A DNA stretch of 64,000 bases from positions 1,798,001 through 1,862,000 of the forward strand of contig NZ_LT629732.1 of assembly GCF_900104745.1 (NCBI RefSeq), read 5' to 3'. Below are positions 32,644-42,144 of the stretch, one piece after another. The notes below the pieces were generated by a model. The model was not told where the DNA came from and did no database searches. It worked only from the letters and a program-made list of their open reading frames with translations. A program made the position numbers and the translations under genes. How positions within the stretch are numbered: the first letter of the stretch is position 1; the number at the start of each line of letters is the position of its first letter. This stretch comes from Actinopolymorpha singaporensis. Lineage in GTDB: Bacteria; Actinomycetota; Actinomycetes; Propionibacteriales; Actinopolymorphaceae.

Positions 32644-34317
32644 TCACTTCTGCACGGGCTCGAGGTTGAGCAGGACGACGCCCCAGTCGGGCGCGGCGTA
32701 AGGCGCCGGGTTGGCGTAGGGGTTCTGCTTCGTCGGCCAGTTGGTGAACCTCGTGCTGTCCATCTGGCTCCACGAGACCGACTGGGTGACCGGGATGACC
32801 GGTACCTGTTCCAGCATCACCTGCTCCAGTTGCTTGACCACGCCGATCTGGGCCTGCTTGTCGGTCATCGTGTCGTACTTGCGGATCAGGGCGTCGGTGG
32901 CGTCGTCCTTCCAGCGTTCGTAGTTGCGGCTGGTGTCCTGCCCGACGGGCTTGGCGTAGGCGCCGTAGAGGACGTCGCGGAGTTCGTAGTACGGCGTCGG
33001 ACCGGAGCTGGCCGACATGTACGCCAGGTCGAACTGACCCTGGCTCAGCCGGCGGTTGTACTCGTTGCCGTTGAGGTTGAGCGCCTCCACCGTGATGCCG
33101 GCCTTCTTGAAGCTCGCCGTGAGCACCTGCACCGCGGCCACCCAGTCGGTGAAGCCGCCGTTGTTGATGATGCTCAGCTTGAACGGCTTGCCGTCCGGCG
33201 TCTTGAACATCCCGTCCGGACCCTTGGTGAAGCCGGCCGCCTGGAGCCTGCTCGCCACCTTCGCCGGATCGAAACCGTAGGCGTACTTCGACACCGCGGC
33301 CTGGTCCAGCCAGTCCTTGAACGTGGGGGTGGGGATCGCGGCCTGGTTGGCCGGCGGCTGGTAGCCGTACATCGCGTCGCTGGACACCTTGTCCCGGTCG
33401 ACGGCGTACGACAGCGCCTGGCGGACCCGCTTGTCACCGAGGTAGGGCTTGGCGCTGTTGATGCCGATGTAGACGTTGCCGCTCGGCGGATACCAGTACT
33501 TGCGGTGTGCCTTGTCCTTGGCGACCCAGTAGTTGTCGATGTTCGGGACGAACTGGCCGCCCCAGTCGCCCTTGCCCTGCGCGAGGTAGCGGTTGGCCGG
33601 CTGGTTGTCGACGAAGGCGGGGTAGAGCACCTTGTCGACCTTCGGCTTGCCCTTCTGCCAGTACTTGGTGTTCTTGGTGTAGGTGACGGCCTGCGGTGTG
33701 CACGAGCCGATGGTGTACGGCCCGGTGCCGACCGGCTTGCGCATCATCTCCTTCACCGGGTCCTTGACCTTGCTCCACACGTGTTCGGGAAGGATCCAGG
33801 TCTGGCCGGCGATGTAGTAGAACGACGACGTGGACACCCGCTTGAACCGGAACCTCACCGTCGTGTCGTTCACCGCGGTCACGCTGTCGAGGACGCCCTC
33901 GCCCCACAGGGCGTAGCTGTCCAGCGCGTCGTTGGCCTTGGCGGCGTTGAAGGTGTAGGCGACGTCCTTGGCGGTGAACGGCTTTCCGTCGGTCCACTTC
34001 ACCCCCGACCGTGTGGTGAAGGTGAGCTCCTTGCGGTCCGGGCTCCACTTGTAGCCCGTGGCAAGCCACGGTTTCTCCTTGCCGGTCAGGGTGTTGACGT
34101 AGATCAGCGGCTCCCACACCGCGCCGGCGGTCTGCCCCGAGGCGGGCGCATAGGGGTTGAAGTTGCAGGTCCACAAGGCGCCGGAGGCGTTCACCACCGA
34201 CAGTGTGCTGGCACCGGCGGAGCTGCCGCCCTCACCGGACTGCCCGCCGCAGGCGGTCGCGGCCAGAGCGAGGCCGCACGCACCCACGAGAAGTCGTACA
34301 ACTGCCGATCGTTTCAT
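32644..34317 (-). CDS. ABC importer substrate-binding lipoprotein, family 5
   Basis: A 557-residue lipoprotein with lipobox AATAC (lipidated Cys23). The mature part is a complete SBP_bac_5 fold, with WEPLIYVNTLTGKEKPWLA, the family signature KELTFTTRSGVKWTDGKPFTAKDVAYTFN, and RVRQALSYAVDRDKV. It binds the substrate outside the membrane for the four following subunits. In actinobacteria, such systems often carry oligosaccharides or sugar derivatives instead of peptides; the neighbouring enolase, SDR and PhyH genes favour that here. ATG 34317 has GAGG 5 nt upstream. It is divergent from the ROK regulator across 276 bp. Confidence 0.92.
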   Translation of the reverse strand: MKRSAVVRLLVGACGLALAATACGGQSGEGGSSAGASTLSVVNASGALWTCNFNPYAPASGQTAGAVWEPLIYVNTLTGKEKPWLATGYKWSPDRKELTFTTRSGVKWTDGKPFTAKDVAYTFNAAKANDALDSYALWGEGVLDSVTAVNDTTVRFRFKRVSTSSFYYIAGQTWILPEHVWSKVKDPVKEMMRKPVGTGPYTIGSCTPQAVTYTKNTKYWQKGKPKVDKVLYPAFVDNQPANRYLAQGKGDWGGQFVPNIDNYWVAKDKAHRKYWYPPSGNVYIGINSAKPYLGDKRVRQALSYAVDRDKVSSDAMYGYQPPANQAAIPTPTFKDWLDQAAVSKYAYGFDPAKVASRLQAAGFTKGPDGMFKTPDGKPFKLSIINNGGFTDWVAAVQVLTASFKKAGITVEALNLNGNEYNRRLSQGQFDLAYMSASSGPTPYYELRDVLYGAYAKPVGQDTSRNYERWKDDATDALIRKYDTMTDKQAQIGVVKQLEQVMLEQVPVIPVTQSVSWSQMDSTRFTNWPTKQNPYANPAPYAAPDWGVVLLNLEPVQK

Positions 34318-34448
34318 CGCGTCCTCACCGTCTGTGCCTGCGCGCCGGGACGGGCGTACCTGGAGATCTGGTGCAGCGGAACTGGTGTGCAGCGTCGGAT
34401 CGATCTTCTGTGCAGGTCGAGATTCGCGCTCCGGCCGGTCGATAGCAA

Positions 34449-34472
34449 GCCTTGTTTAGGTAAAGGCCTTGT
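34449..34472. promoter_or_regulatory. Candidate operator in the importer/ROK divergent region
   Basis: CCTT (34450-34453), 9 nt, AAGG (34463-34466) is an inverted repeat, and GCCTTGT occurs directly at 34449-34455 and 34466-34472, 17 bp apart. The site lies midway between the divergent genes, in the most AT-rich part of the gap, where a ROK regulator would be expected to bind. The rest of 34318-34593 shows no other clear element. Confidence 0.4.
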
Positions 34473-34593
34473 GAAATTACTGGCCGCTTCCGTCGCCCGG
34501 GCACTGGCGGCCGCCCCCGGTCGTGATGCTGGTGACCACTGCCAGGTGTCGGCAGCGCATCGGTCGAGGTTCGCCACGAAGGAGTGAGGACAC

Positions 34594-35883
34594 TTGCAGG
34601 TAAGCGACCCCGCGACGCCGGCTCTGCTGCGGCGCATCAACGCGCGCACGGTGCTGGACACCCTGCGCATCACCGCGGCCGACCAGAGCGTCGCGGAGGT
34701 CGCCGCCCGCACCGAACTGTCGCGGCCCACCGTCGACGCGGCGATGGCCGACCTCGTGCGGCTCGGTGCCGTGGTGGAGGCGAGCGGTCCCGCGTCCACA
34801 CCAGCCCGGCCGCGGCGCGGGCGGCCGGCCCGGAGGTTCTGCTTCCGTGCCGACGCGGGCCACCTGCTCGGGGTGGACGTCGCCGAGGAGTCGGTGCACG
34901 CTGTCGTCGCCGACCTGGCCGGCGACCTGGTCGCCGAACGCACCCGCGGGGTCGGCCGGGACGCCGGACGCCGGCTTCGGCTCCGGGCGGTGCGGGCGAC
35001 CGTACGGGCGGCGCTGGCCGCCGCCGGTGTGCGCACCGGCGACGTGCTGACCGCCGTGGTCGGCACGCCCGGCACGGTGGACGCCGACACCGGCCGGGTG
35101 CGCTTCTGCACGGCGCTGCCGGATTGGTCCGACCTGGACCTCGCCCGGTCGGTGTCGTCGGCGTTCGGCTTCCCGGTACTGGTGGAGAACGACGCCAACC
35201 TGGCCGCGGTCGGCGAGGCGTGGCGGGGAGTGGCCGTGGGCTGCCGCGACATCGCGTTCCTGCTGCTGGGTTCTCGTACGGGCGCGGGATTCGTGGTCGA
35301 CGGGCGGCTGCTGCGCGGGCACGGTGGCGGAGCCGGGGAGCTCGGTTTCCTCGACCTGTGGGAGGAGTCGCGCACGGCCCGCGGTGACGTGGCCGAGGTC
35401 AGCGCGGAGCTGGTGGCGGAGTTCGTCGGCTGGGGGAGCCGCCGACCCAGCCGGCACAGCCTGCGCCGGCCCGAGGACCGGGAGAGCCTGTCCTGGGGCG
35501 TGGAGACCAGGCCGCTGATCGAGGCGGCGTCCGGCAGGTCCCGAGAGGCACGTGCGGCACTGGAACGCTTCGTGGCCGGAGCCGGATACGGGCTGGTGAC
35601 GGTGGCGTTGCTGGTGAGCCCCGAGCTCGTCGTCGTCGGCGGCGGCACCGCGGCCGACGAGGTGCTGGTGGATCCGCTGCGCCGGATCACCCACCGGTTG
35701 CTGCGCGGCCGGATGGCGAGCCCGCCTCGGGTGGAGGCCTCAGCTCTCGGCGAGCGGGCGGTGGTGCTCGGCGCGGTCCGCCGTGGCCTGGACGACGTGG
35801 AACCCCGCCTGCTCGACTGGTTCGAGTCCCGGGTCAGCGCTGAGCGGGAGCCTCGCCGAGGTGCCGCGCGACCGCGTCGGTGA
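34594..35883 (+). CDS. ROK-family transcriptional regulator lacking the zinc motif
   Basis: A 429-residue ROK protein. Residues 8-75 form the N-terminal winged helix (LLRRINARTVLDTLRI, AARTELSRPTVDAAMADLVRLGAV). The kinase-like fold follows, with GTPGTVDADTGRV and VENDANLAAVGEAW. The usual ligand and zinc signature is missing: GELGH is GELGF here, and the C-x-C-G-x2-G-C cluster is absent. This argues against binding of an ordinary hexose through the standard histidine. It should control the divergent importer operon. TTG 34594 has AAGGAG upstream. The last 50 bp overlap the convergent dehydrogenase gene. Confidence 0.88.
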   Translation: MQVSDPATPALLRRINARTVLDTLRITAADQSVAEVAARTELSRPTVDAAMADLVRLGAVVEASGPASTPARPRRGRPARRFCFRADAGHLLGVDVAEESVHAVVADLAGDLVAERTRGVGRDAGRRLRLRAVRATVRAALAAAGVRTGDVLTAVVGTPGTVDADTGRVRFCTALPDWSDLDLARSVSSAFGFPVLVENDANLAAVGEAWRGVAVGCRDIAFLLLGSRTGAGFVVDGRLLRGHGGGAGELGFLDLWEESRTARGDVAEVSAELVAEFVGWGSRRPSRHSLRRPEDRESLSWGVETRPLIEAASGRSREARAALERFVAGAGYGLVTVALLVSPELVVVGGGTAADEVLVDPLRRITHRLLRGRMASPPRVEASALGERAVVLGAVRRGLDDVEPRLLDWFESRVSAEREPRRGAARPRR

Positions 35884-36964
35884 ACTCCTCCGTGCCGGCC
35901 GTTCCGCCGAGGTCGGGCGTACGGACGCCGGCGGCGAGCACGGCCTCGAACGCCGCGACCACGTCCGCGGCGGCGGCCGGCTCACCCAGGTGGTCGAGCA
36001 TCATCGCACCGGCCCACATCTGGCCGACCGGGTTGGCGACGCCCTGCCCGGCGATGTCCGGCGCGGATCCGTGCACCGGTTCGAACATCGACGGGTGGTC
36101 GCGCTCGGGATTGAGGTTGGCGCTCGGCGCGACCCCGATCGACCCGGCGATCGCGCCCGCGAGGTCGGAGAGGATGTCGCCGAACAGGTTGGACGCCACG
36201 ATGACGTCGAACGCCGTCGGCGCCAGCACCAGCTTCGCCGCCATCGCGTCCACCAGGATCTTCTCCAGCCGTACGCCCGGACGACCGGCAAGCGTCTGCT
36301 CCACCACCTCGTCCCAGAAGGGCATAGTGTGCACGATGCCGTTGGACTTGGTGACGGAGGTGACCAGGCCGCGCCGCCCGGCGGCGAGTTCGGCCGCGAA
36401 CGCCGCCACCCGGGTGATGCCCGCCCGGGTGAACACCGCCTCCTGGATCGCCGCCTCGGCCGGCTCACCCCGGTAGATCCGCCCGCCGACCTCTGAGTAC
36501 TCGCCCTCGACGTTCTCCCGCACGATCACCAGGTCCATGGTGTCCGCGCCACGCACCGGGCTCGGCGCGCCGGGCAGCGTACGCACCGGCCGGAGGTTGA
36601 CGTACTGGCTGAACCTGCGCCGGATCGGGATCAGCAACCCCCACAGGGTCTCGGTGTCGGGGATGTCCGGCGCGCCGACCGCGCCGAGGAAGATGGCGTC
36701 GTGCGCGTGCAGCCGGTCCAGGCCATCCGGCGGCATCATCGCGCCGTGCCGGCGGTAGTGGTCCGAGCCCCAGTCGTACTCCGTCCAGGCCAACCCGAAG
36801 CCGTGCCGGGCGGCGGCGAGGTCCAGGCAACGGATCGCGGCCGGCACCACCTCGCGGCCGATGCCGTCACCGGCGATGACGGCGACGTCGTGCGTGCGTG
36901 GGTTCGTAATACCGTTGTGCCTGTCGGTGGTGGCCGTTACGGTCCTCGGCGTGTTCGCACTCAT
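35834..36964 (-). CDS. Tartrate/D-malate dehydrogenase-type isocitrate/isopropylmalate dehydrogenase family enzyme
   Basis: A 376-residue NAD-dependent decarboxylating beta-hydroxyacid dehydrogenase, closest in pattern to the TtuC/DmlA group. It shows AVIAGDGIGREVVPAA, the arginines of the substrate loop (RRRFSQYVNLRPVRTLPG), RENVEGEYSEVGG, the Lys/Asp catalytic region SVTKSNGIVHTMPFWDEV, and FEPVHGSAPDIAGQGVANP. These enzymes oxidise D-malate, tartrate or related acids, which fits end-product metabolism of a sugar-acid pathway. The only usable start is ATG 36964, preceded by TAGGCA and 6 nt but no Shine-Dalgarno. This start overlaps the 5' end of the divergent ABC exporter gene. Confidence 0.9.
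   Translation of the reverse strand: MSANTPRTVTATTDRHNGITNPRTHDVAVIAGDGIGREVVPAAIRCLDLAAARHGFGLAWTEYDWGSDHYRRHGAMMPPDGLDRLHAHDAIFLGAVGAPDIPDTETLWGLLIPIRRRFSQYVNLRPVRTLPGAPSPVRGADTMDLVIVRENVEGEYSEVGGRIYRGEPAEAAIQEAVFTRAGITRVAAFAAELAAGRRGLVTSVTKSNGIVHTMPFWDEVVEQTLAGRPGVRLEKILVDAMAAKLVLAPTAFDVIVASNLFGDILSDLAGAIAGSIGVAPSANLNPERDHPSMFEPVHGSAPDIAGQGVANPVGQMWAGAMMLDHLGEPAAAADVVAAFEAVLAAGVRTPDLGGTAGTEEFTDAVARHLGEAPAQR
36915..36943 (+). promoter_or_regulatory. Leaderless promoter of the second ABC exporter operon
   Basis: TTGTGC (36915-36920), 17 bp, TACGGT (36938-36943), then 7 nt to GTG 36951. It lies within the N-terminal coding sequence of the divergent dehydrogenase gene. It supports GTG 36951 as the real start. 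Confidence 0.5.
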
Positions 36965-38840
36965 CGGGTATGCCTACCAGGTCGCCCGCCGCAACACCCT
37001 TCTGACGCTCGGCCTGGCCGTCTCCTCCTCCGTTCTCGGCGTTCTGCTCACCTACCTCGTCGGGCAGGTCGTCGGCGCGGTGCCCGATGTCGTCGCGGAC
37101 AGGTCCGCGGCGATGTCCCTCGCCGGCTTCGGGTTTCTGCTCGCGGCGATGCTGGTGGTGTTCGTCGCCCAGAGCACGCTTCCCGCCCTCACCCAGGTCA
37201 CGCAGTGGAACCTCTCCAACCGGGTCGCCCGCGACATCGGCGTCCGCGTCATCGACCCGCTCCTCGCGCCCCGCCGCATCCACCACCTGGAAGACCCGCA
37301 GGTGCAGGACGAACAGGAACGCGCCAAGGGCAAGGAGGGGTACCAGGTCAGCAACGGCCTGCACACCCTGCCCGGGCTGGTGTCCAGCCGGCTCACGTTG
37401 CTGGGTTCGGCCGTTCTGGTCGGCCGGACGTTCTCCTGGCCGGTAGCGGTCGTGCTGGCCGCCGTGACCTTCCTGATGGAGTGGGACCGCCGCCGGGTGG
37501 TGGAGCGCGAGATCGACTCCTGGTGGGGACTCACCGAGGGGCAGCGACGCACGTGGTACCTCTTCGACCTCGGCATGAAGGACGCGCCGAAGGAGTTGCG
37601 GGTGTTCGGTCTCAACCGCTGGCTGGTCGAACGCCACCTGCGGGAGTGGCTGGACGCGATGCGGCCGGTGTGGGCGGCCCGGCGCAAGGGCACGGTGGCG
37701 GCCGCCGGCGCGGCGGTGGTGCACCTGGCCGCGCACGCGGTCGCGGTGGTGCTGGTCGCCCGGGCGGCTCTGGCCGGTGACCTGCCGCTGACCCAGGTGG
37801 CCACCGCGGTCCCCGCGATCCTCGCCGTCGGCATGTCGTACAACGGTTTCGCCGCGGTGCAGGTGCGGCGGGCACAGACCGCCCTTCGCGCGTTGCGTGA
37901 GCTTCCGGGGTTCATCGCCGAACGCCACCCCGAGCAGACCGCGGGCAAGGTCGGCGGCCTGGGCGACGGCGCACCCGACGTCAGCGTGATGCCACGGGAG
38001 TGCGTCCGGTTCGAGGACGTCAGCTTCCGTTACCCGGGCGCGGCGGAGGACGCGGAGGTGCTGTCGGGACTCGACCTGGAGATCCGGGCCGGCGAGGCAC
38101 TGGCCCTGGTCGGGGTCAACGGCGCCGGGAAGTCCACGCTGGTCAAGCTCCTCGCCGGCGTCTACCAGCCCACATCGGGCCGGATCACCGTGGACGGCGT
38201 CGACCTGCGCGACCTCGACCTGGCCCGGTGGCAGCGGCGGATCGCCGCCATCGTGCAGGACTTCCTGCGGTTCCCGCTGTCGGCCACCGACAACGTCGTA
38301 CTCGGCGCGGTCGAGCACGCCGGACCGCCCGGCTCGTCGCCTGCGGTCGACCCCGGGGATGCGGTGGGCCGGGTGGCCGCCGAGGCCGGGATCACCGACG
38401 TCGTCGCCCGGCTTCCCTCCGGATGGAACACCGTGCTGGACAAGACCTACACCGGTGGCGTGGACCTGTCCGGCGGAGAGTGGCAGCGGGTCGCCCTGGC
38501 GCGCGCGCTGTTCGCGGTCGACGCCGGAGCCGGGGTGCTCGTCCTCGACGAGCCGGCCGCCGCGCTGGACGTCCGTGCCGAGGCCGAACTCGTCGAGCGC
38601 TACCTCGACCTGACCTCGGGGCTCACCTCGCTGATCATCTCCCACCGTTTCTCGGTCGTACGGGACGCGCACCGGATCTGCGTGCTGGAGGACGGCCGGA
38701 TCGTCGAGTCCGGCACACACGAGCAGTTGCTGGCCACCGGCGGGCGGTACGCCGACATGTTCACGTTGCAGGCCGAGCGGTACGCCGTGGCCGACCTGGC
38801 CGAGGTGGCCGAGGTGGCCGAGGTAGAGGGGAGGGCCTGA
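36951..38840 (+). CDS. ABC exporter half-transporter, second pair, subunit 1
   Basis: A 629-residue permease-ATPase. Membrane helices lie in about residues 15-320 and the ATPase in 365-600, with Walker A GVNGAGKST, Q-loop VQDFLRFPL, signature LSGGEWQRVALARA, Walker B LVLDEPAAALD and H-loop ISHRFSVVRDAH. Both catalytic residues are present, unlike the first exporter pair. The QDF Q-loop and GGEWQR signature match exporters often linked to peptide natural products, but no precursor peptide or modifying enzyme is nearby. GTG 36951 is chosen from the leaderless promoter; ATG 36861 would extend deep into the divergent gene. The end carries an AEVAEVAEV repeat. Confidence 0.85.
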   Translation: MFALIGYAYQVARRNTLLTLGLAVSSSVLGVLLTYLVGQVVGAVPDVVADRSAAMSLAGFGFLLAAMLVVFVAQSTLPALTQVTQWNLSNRVARDIGVRVIDPLLAPRRIHHLEDPQVQDEQERAKGKEGYQVSNGLHTLPGLVSSRLTLLGSAVLVGRTFSWPVAVVLAAVTFLMEWDRRRVVEREIDSWWGLTEGQRRTWYLFDLGMKDAPKELRVFGLNRWLVERHLREWLDAMRPVWAARRKGTVAAAGAAVVHLAAHAVAVVLVARAALAGDLPLTQVATAVPAILAVGMSYNGFAAVQVRRAQTALRALRELPGFIAERHPEQTAGKVGGLGDGAPDVSVMPRECVRFEDVSFRYPGAAEDAEVLSGLDLEIRAGEALALVGVNGAGKSTLVKLLAGVYQPTSGRITVDGVDLRDLDLARWQRRIAAIVQDFLRFPLSATDNVVLGAVEHAGPPGSSPAVDPGDAVGRVAAEAGITDVVARLPSGWNTVLDKTYTGGVDLSGGEWQRVALARALFAVDAGAGVLVLDEPAAALDVRAEAELVERYLDLTSGLTSLIISHRFSVVRDAHRICVLEDGRIVESGTHEQLLATGGRYADMFTLQAERYAVADLAEVAEVAEVEGRA

Positions 38841-38844
38841 GACC

Positions 38845-40665
38845 GTGACCGACAAGAAGGCGGCGGACCGCTCGCTGCCGCTGCCGGAGGCGGTCCGGGC
38901 CGTACGCCTGTGGGCGGTCACCGCCTTCCGCGCGGCCCCGCTGCTGGTCGTCGTCCAGTGCCTGCTCGCCATTCTGCAGGCGGTGACCGCGCCGGCCCAG
39001 ACGTACGGCGTGAAACTCCTCGTCGACGGGCTGACCGGGCGGGACGCGGCCACCATCTGGCTGGGCTCCGCCGTCATCCTCGGCGGGTTCGCGGTGAGCT
39101 TCGTCGGGACGGTCGTCAGCATCCCGATCCAGGACACCACCGCCGAACGCGTCGCCGGCCGGGTCTACCGCGACCTGCTCGACGTCACCGTGTCGATCCC
39201 GAGCATCACCCACCACGAGGATCCGGAGGTGGCCGACCGGCTGGAGCTGATCCGGGAGCAGGCGTGGCGGCTCGGCATGAGCTTCGAGATGCTGCTGTTC
39301 GCCATCGGGATCGGCGCCAACACCGTCGCGGTCCTCGGCCTGCTCGGCTCGGTCCACCCGGCGCTGTTGCTGCTTCCGCTGCTCGGCCTCGGCCGGGTGT
39401 GGTCGTCGTACCGGAACATCCGCCGGGTGCAGGACGCGATCGAGGAGACCGCGCCACGCCACCGGATGATCGACCGGCTGATCGAGATCTCCAAGGACGC
39501 CCGCAACGGCCTGGAGGTCCGGGTCTTCGGGCTGCGGCCGGTGCTGGTCGACCGGCTCGCCCGGTTGCACGACGAGGTGTTCGACATCCAGGCCACCGCG
39601 CTGCGCAGGGGAGCCCTGCTCGACAGCGTGGTGCGGGCCGCCTTCGGCGTCGTCTACGCCGCGGCGATCGTGTGGGTGCTGGCACGGGCGCGTTCCGGCC
39701 AGTTCAGCGCCGGCGACGTCGTACTCCTCATCCTGGTCGCGCCGCAGGTGGACCAGCTGGCCGGCGGCCTGGCCGGGAACGTCTACTGGATGGGCGAGAT
39801 CCTGCGCAGCTTCGGCCGCTACGACTGGCTGCGGGAGTACGCCGCCCGCAACTCCTGGTCGGACAGCCGTGCGCCCGCACCGCCCCGGTTGACCGAGGGG
39901 ATCAGCTTCCGCGGCGTCGGGTTCCGCTATCCCGGCTCGGAGCAGGCCACCCTGCACGACGTCGACCTGGACCTCCCGGCCGGCTCGACCGTCGCGCTGG
40001 TCGGCGAGAACGGCGCCGGAAAGACCACACTCGTGAAGCTGCTGGCCAGGTTGTACGACCCCACGACGGGCTCGATCCGCGTCGACGGCACCGACCTGCG
40101 TGACATCGACCCGGCGGGGTGGCGACCCCGGATCTCGGCGGGTTTCCAGGACTTCGTGAAGTTCCAGTTCACCGCCCGGGAGGTGGTGGCCATCGGCGAC
40201 ACCGAACGGATGGACGACGAGCACGCGGTGGCGGCAGCCATCAGGCGCGGCGACGCCGAGGCGGTGGTGGAGAAGCTGCCCCGAGGTCTGGACACCCAGC
40301 TGGGCAGGAAGTTCTCCGAGGGCGTGGACCTGTCCGGCGGGCAGTGGCAGCGGCTCGCCCTGGCCCGCGCGTTCATGCGGGAGCGCACGTTGCTGTTGCT
40401 GCTCGACGAACCCACCGCGGCACTCGACCCCGAGGCCGAGCACGTGCTGTTCGAACGGTTCGCGCAGGCGTCCCGGCTCGCGGCCGCGGAGACCGGCGGT
40501 GTGACCATCCTGGTGTCCCACCGGTTCTCCACCGTCCGGATGGCCGACCTGATCGTGGTGATGGCCGACGGGCGGGTCGCCGAGGTCGGCTCGCACGAGG
40601 AGTTGGTGGCCCTGGGCGGCCGGTACGCCGAGCTGTTCCGGATGCAGGCCCGTGCCTACCGCTGA
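38845..40665 (+). CDS. ABC exporter half-transporter, second pair, subunit 2
   Basis: A 606-residue permease-ATPase separated from the previous gene by 4 bp. Six membrane helices occupy about residues 30-320. The ATPase has Walker [11 protein letters not shown]-loop FQDFVKFQF, signature [14 protein letters not shown], Walker [12 protein letters not shown] and H-loop [12 protein letters not shown]. Both ATP sites of the presumed heterodimer should be competent. GTG 38845 is preceded by a GAGGGGAGGG run. It likely forms a heterodimeric exporter with the upstream gene product; the cargo is unknown. Confidence 0.9.
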   Translation: MTDKKAADRSLPLPEAVRAVRLWAVTAFRAAPLLVVVQCLLAILQAVTAPAQTYGVKLLVDGLTGRDAATIWLGSAVILGGFAVSFVGTVVSIPIQDTTAERVAGRVYRDLLDVTVSIPSITHHEDPEVADRLELIREQAWRLGMSFEMLLFAIGIGANTVAVLGLLGSVHPALLLLPLLGLGRVWSSYRNIRRVQDAIEETAPRHRMIDRLIEISKDARNGLEVRVFGLRPVLVDRLARLHDEVFDIQATALRRGALLDSVVRAAFGVVYAAAIVWVLARARSGQFSAGDVVLLILVAPQVDQLAGGLAGNVYWMGEILRSFGRYDWLREYAARNSWSDSRAPAPPRLTEGISFRGVGFRYPGSEQATLHDVDLDLPAGSTVALVGENGAGKTTLVKLLARLYDPTTGSIRVDGTDLRDIDPAGWRPRISAGFQDFVKFQFTAREVVAIGDTERMDDEHAVAAAIRRGDAEAVVEKLPRGLDTQLGRKFSEGVDLSGGQWQRLALARAFMRERTLLLLLDEPTAALDPEAEHVLFERFAQASRLAAAETGGVTILVSHRFSTVRMADLIVVMADGRVAEVGSHEELVALGGRYAELFRMQARAYR

Positions 40666-40678
40666 CCAGGGGGCGAGC

Positions 40679-40684
40679 TACCGT
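40679..40684 (+). promoter_or_regulatory. -10 box of leaderless lpdA
   Basis: TACCGT lies 7 nt before ATG 40692, without Shine-Dalgarno and without a clear -35. Confidence 0.35.
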
Positions 40685-40691
40685 CTTGGGC

Positions 40692-42092
40692 ATGTCGACA
40701 CACTTTGACGTGGTGGTGCTGGGTTCGGGTCCGGGCGGCTACACGGCGGCGGTACGAGCCGCGCAACTCGGTAAGAAAACCGCGGTCGTGGAGGAGAAGT
40801 TCTGGGGCGGCGTCTGCCTCAACATCGGCTGCATCCCGTCCAAGGCGCTGCTGCGCAACGCCGAGCTGGCCAACCTCGTCACCCGGGAGGCCAAGGCGTT
40901 CGGCATCTCGGCCGACGGTGAGGTACGAGTCGACTACGGTGCGGCGTACACCCGCAGCCGGAAGGTCGCCGACGGGCGCGTCAAGGGCGTCCACTACCTC
41001 ATGAAGAAGAACTCGATCACCGAGTACGACGGCCGCGGCACCTTCACCGACCCCCACACCATCCGGGTCGACAAGACCGACGGCGGCACCGAGACGATCA
41101 CCTTCGACAACTGCATCATCGCTGTCGGCGCGGAGACCCGGCTGCTCCCGGGCACCTCCCTCAGCGACCGGGTGGTGACCTACGAGGGGCAGATCCTCAG
41201 CGAGGAGCTCCCGGGCAGCATCGTCATCGCCGGCGCGGGCGCGATCGGGGTGGAGTTCGCGTACGTCCTGAACGCCTACGGCGTGAAGGTCACCATCGTG
41301 GAGTTCCTCGACCGCGTGGTGCCCACCGAGGACGCCGAGGTGTCCGCGGAGCTCAACCGCAGGTTCCGCAAGCTCGGCATCGACATCCTCACCTCGACCC
41401 GGGTGGAGTCGATCGACGAGAGTGGCGACCAGGTGGAGGTGCTCGTCACCCGCAACGGCGAGAAGCAGACCCTGAAGGCCGACAAGGTGCTGCAGGCGAT
41501 CGGCTTCGCGCCCCGGGTCGAGGGCTACGGCCTGGACGCCACCGGGGTCGAGCTGACCGACCGCGGCGCGATCGCCGTCGACCGGCGCGGCCGCACCAGC
41601 GTGCCGCACATCTTCGCCATCGGCGACGTGACCGCCCAGCTGATGCTCGCCCACGCCGCGGAGGCGATGGGCATCGTGGCGGCGGAGACGATCGGCGACG
41701 CGGAGACGCAGGAGCTCGAGTTCGTGATGATCCCGCGGGCCACCTACTGCCAGCCGCAGATCGCGAGCTTCGGGCTCACCGAGGAGCAGGCCCGCGCGGC
41801 CGGCCACGACGTCAAGGTGGCGAAGTTCCCGTTCACCGCCAACGGCAAGGCACACGGGCTCGGCGACCCGGGCGGCTTCGTGAAGATCCTCAGCGACAAC
41901 AAGTACGGCGAACTGCTCGGCGCCCACATCATCGGCCCGGACGCCAGTGAGCTGCTGCCGGAGCTGACCCTGGCCCAGCAGTGGGACCTCACCGTCAACG
42001 AGATCGCCCGCAACGTGCACGCCCACCCGACGCTCGGGGAGGCCGTCAAGGAGGCGATCCACGGGCTCGCCGGTCACATGATCAACATGTGA
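40692..42092 (+). CDS. lpdA: Dihydrolipoamide dehydrogenase
   Basis: A 466-residue FAD-dependent pyridine nucleotide-disulphide oxidoreductase, the E3 component of 2-oxoacid dehydrogenase complexes. It has the FAD motif [14 protein letters not shown], the redox disulphide [16 protein letters not shown] (C43/C48 region), NAD motif [14 protein letters not shown], the second FAD contact [10 protein letters not shown], and the C-terminal His-Glu dyad HAHPTLGE at the dimer interface. ATG 40692 lacks a Shine-Dalgarno but follows TACCGT by 7 nt, so it is probably leaderless. No E1 or E2 genes adjoin it. Confidence 0.93.
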   Translation: MSTHFDVVVLGSGPGGYTAAVRAAQLGKKTAVVEEKFWGGVCLNIGCIPSKALLRNAELANLVTREAKAFGISADGEVRVDYGAAYTRSRKVADGRVKGVHYLMKKNSITEYDGRGTFTDPHTIRVDKTDGGTETITFDNCIIAVGAETRLLPGTSLSDRVVTYEGQILSEELPGSIVIAGAGAIGVEFAYVLNAYGVKVTIVEFLDRVVPTEDAEVSAELNRRFRKLGIDILTSTRVESIDESGDQVEVLVTRNGEKQTLKADKVLQAIGFAPRVEGYGLDATGVELTDRGAIAVDRRGRTSVPHIFAIGDVTAQLMLAHAAEAMGIVAAETIGDAETQELEFVMIPRATYCQPQIASFGLTEEQARAAGHDVKVAKFPFTANGKAHGLGDPGGFVKILSDNKYGELLGAHIIGPDASELLPELTLAQQWDLTVNEIARNVHAHPTLGEAVKEAIHGLAGHMINM

Positions 42093-42096
42093 GCCG

Positions 42097-42113
42097 CCGT
42101 CGTTCGGCGACGG
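42097..42113. terminator. Hairpin between lpdA and the antiporter gene
   Basis: CCGTCG (42097-42102) and CGACGG (42108-42113) form a 6-bp stem closed by a TTCGG loop, 4 bp after the lpdA stop, between convergent genes. It could act in both directions. Confidence 0.45.
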
Positions 42114-42144
42114 TCCCGGCGGCGTCCGGGCGGAGGTCCGCCGG

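Noticed and set aside
36861-36950. Longer start (ATG 36861) for the second exporter
   Set aside because: It would extend about 100 bp into the divergent dehydrogenase gene and add a segment antisense to its conserved nucleotide-binding motif; the leaderless promoter favours 36951.
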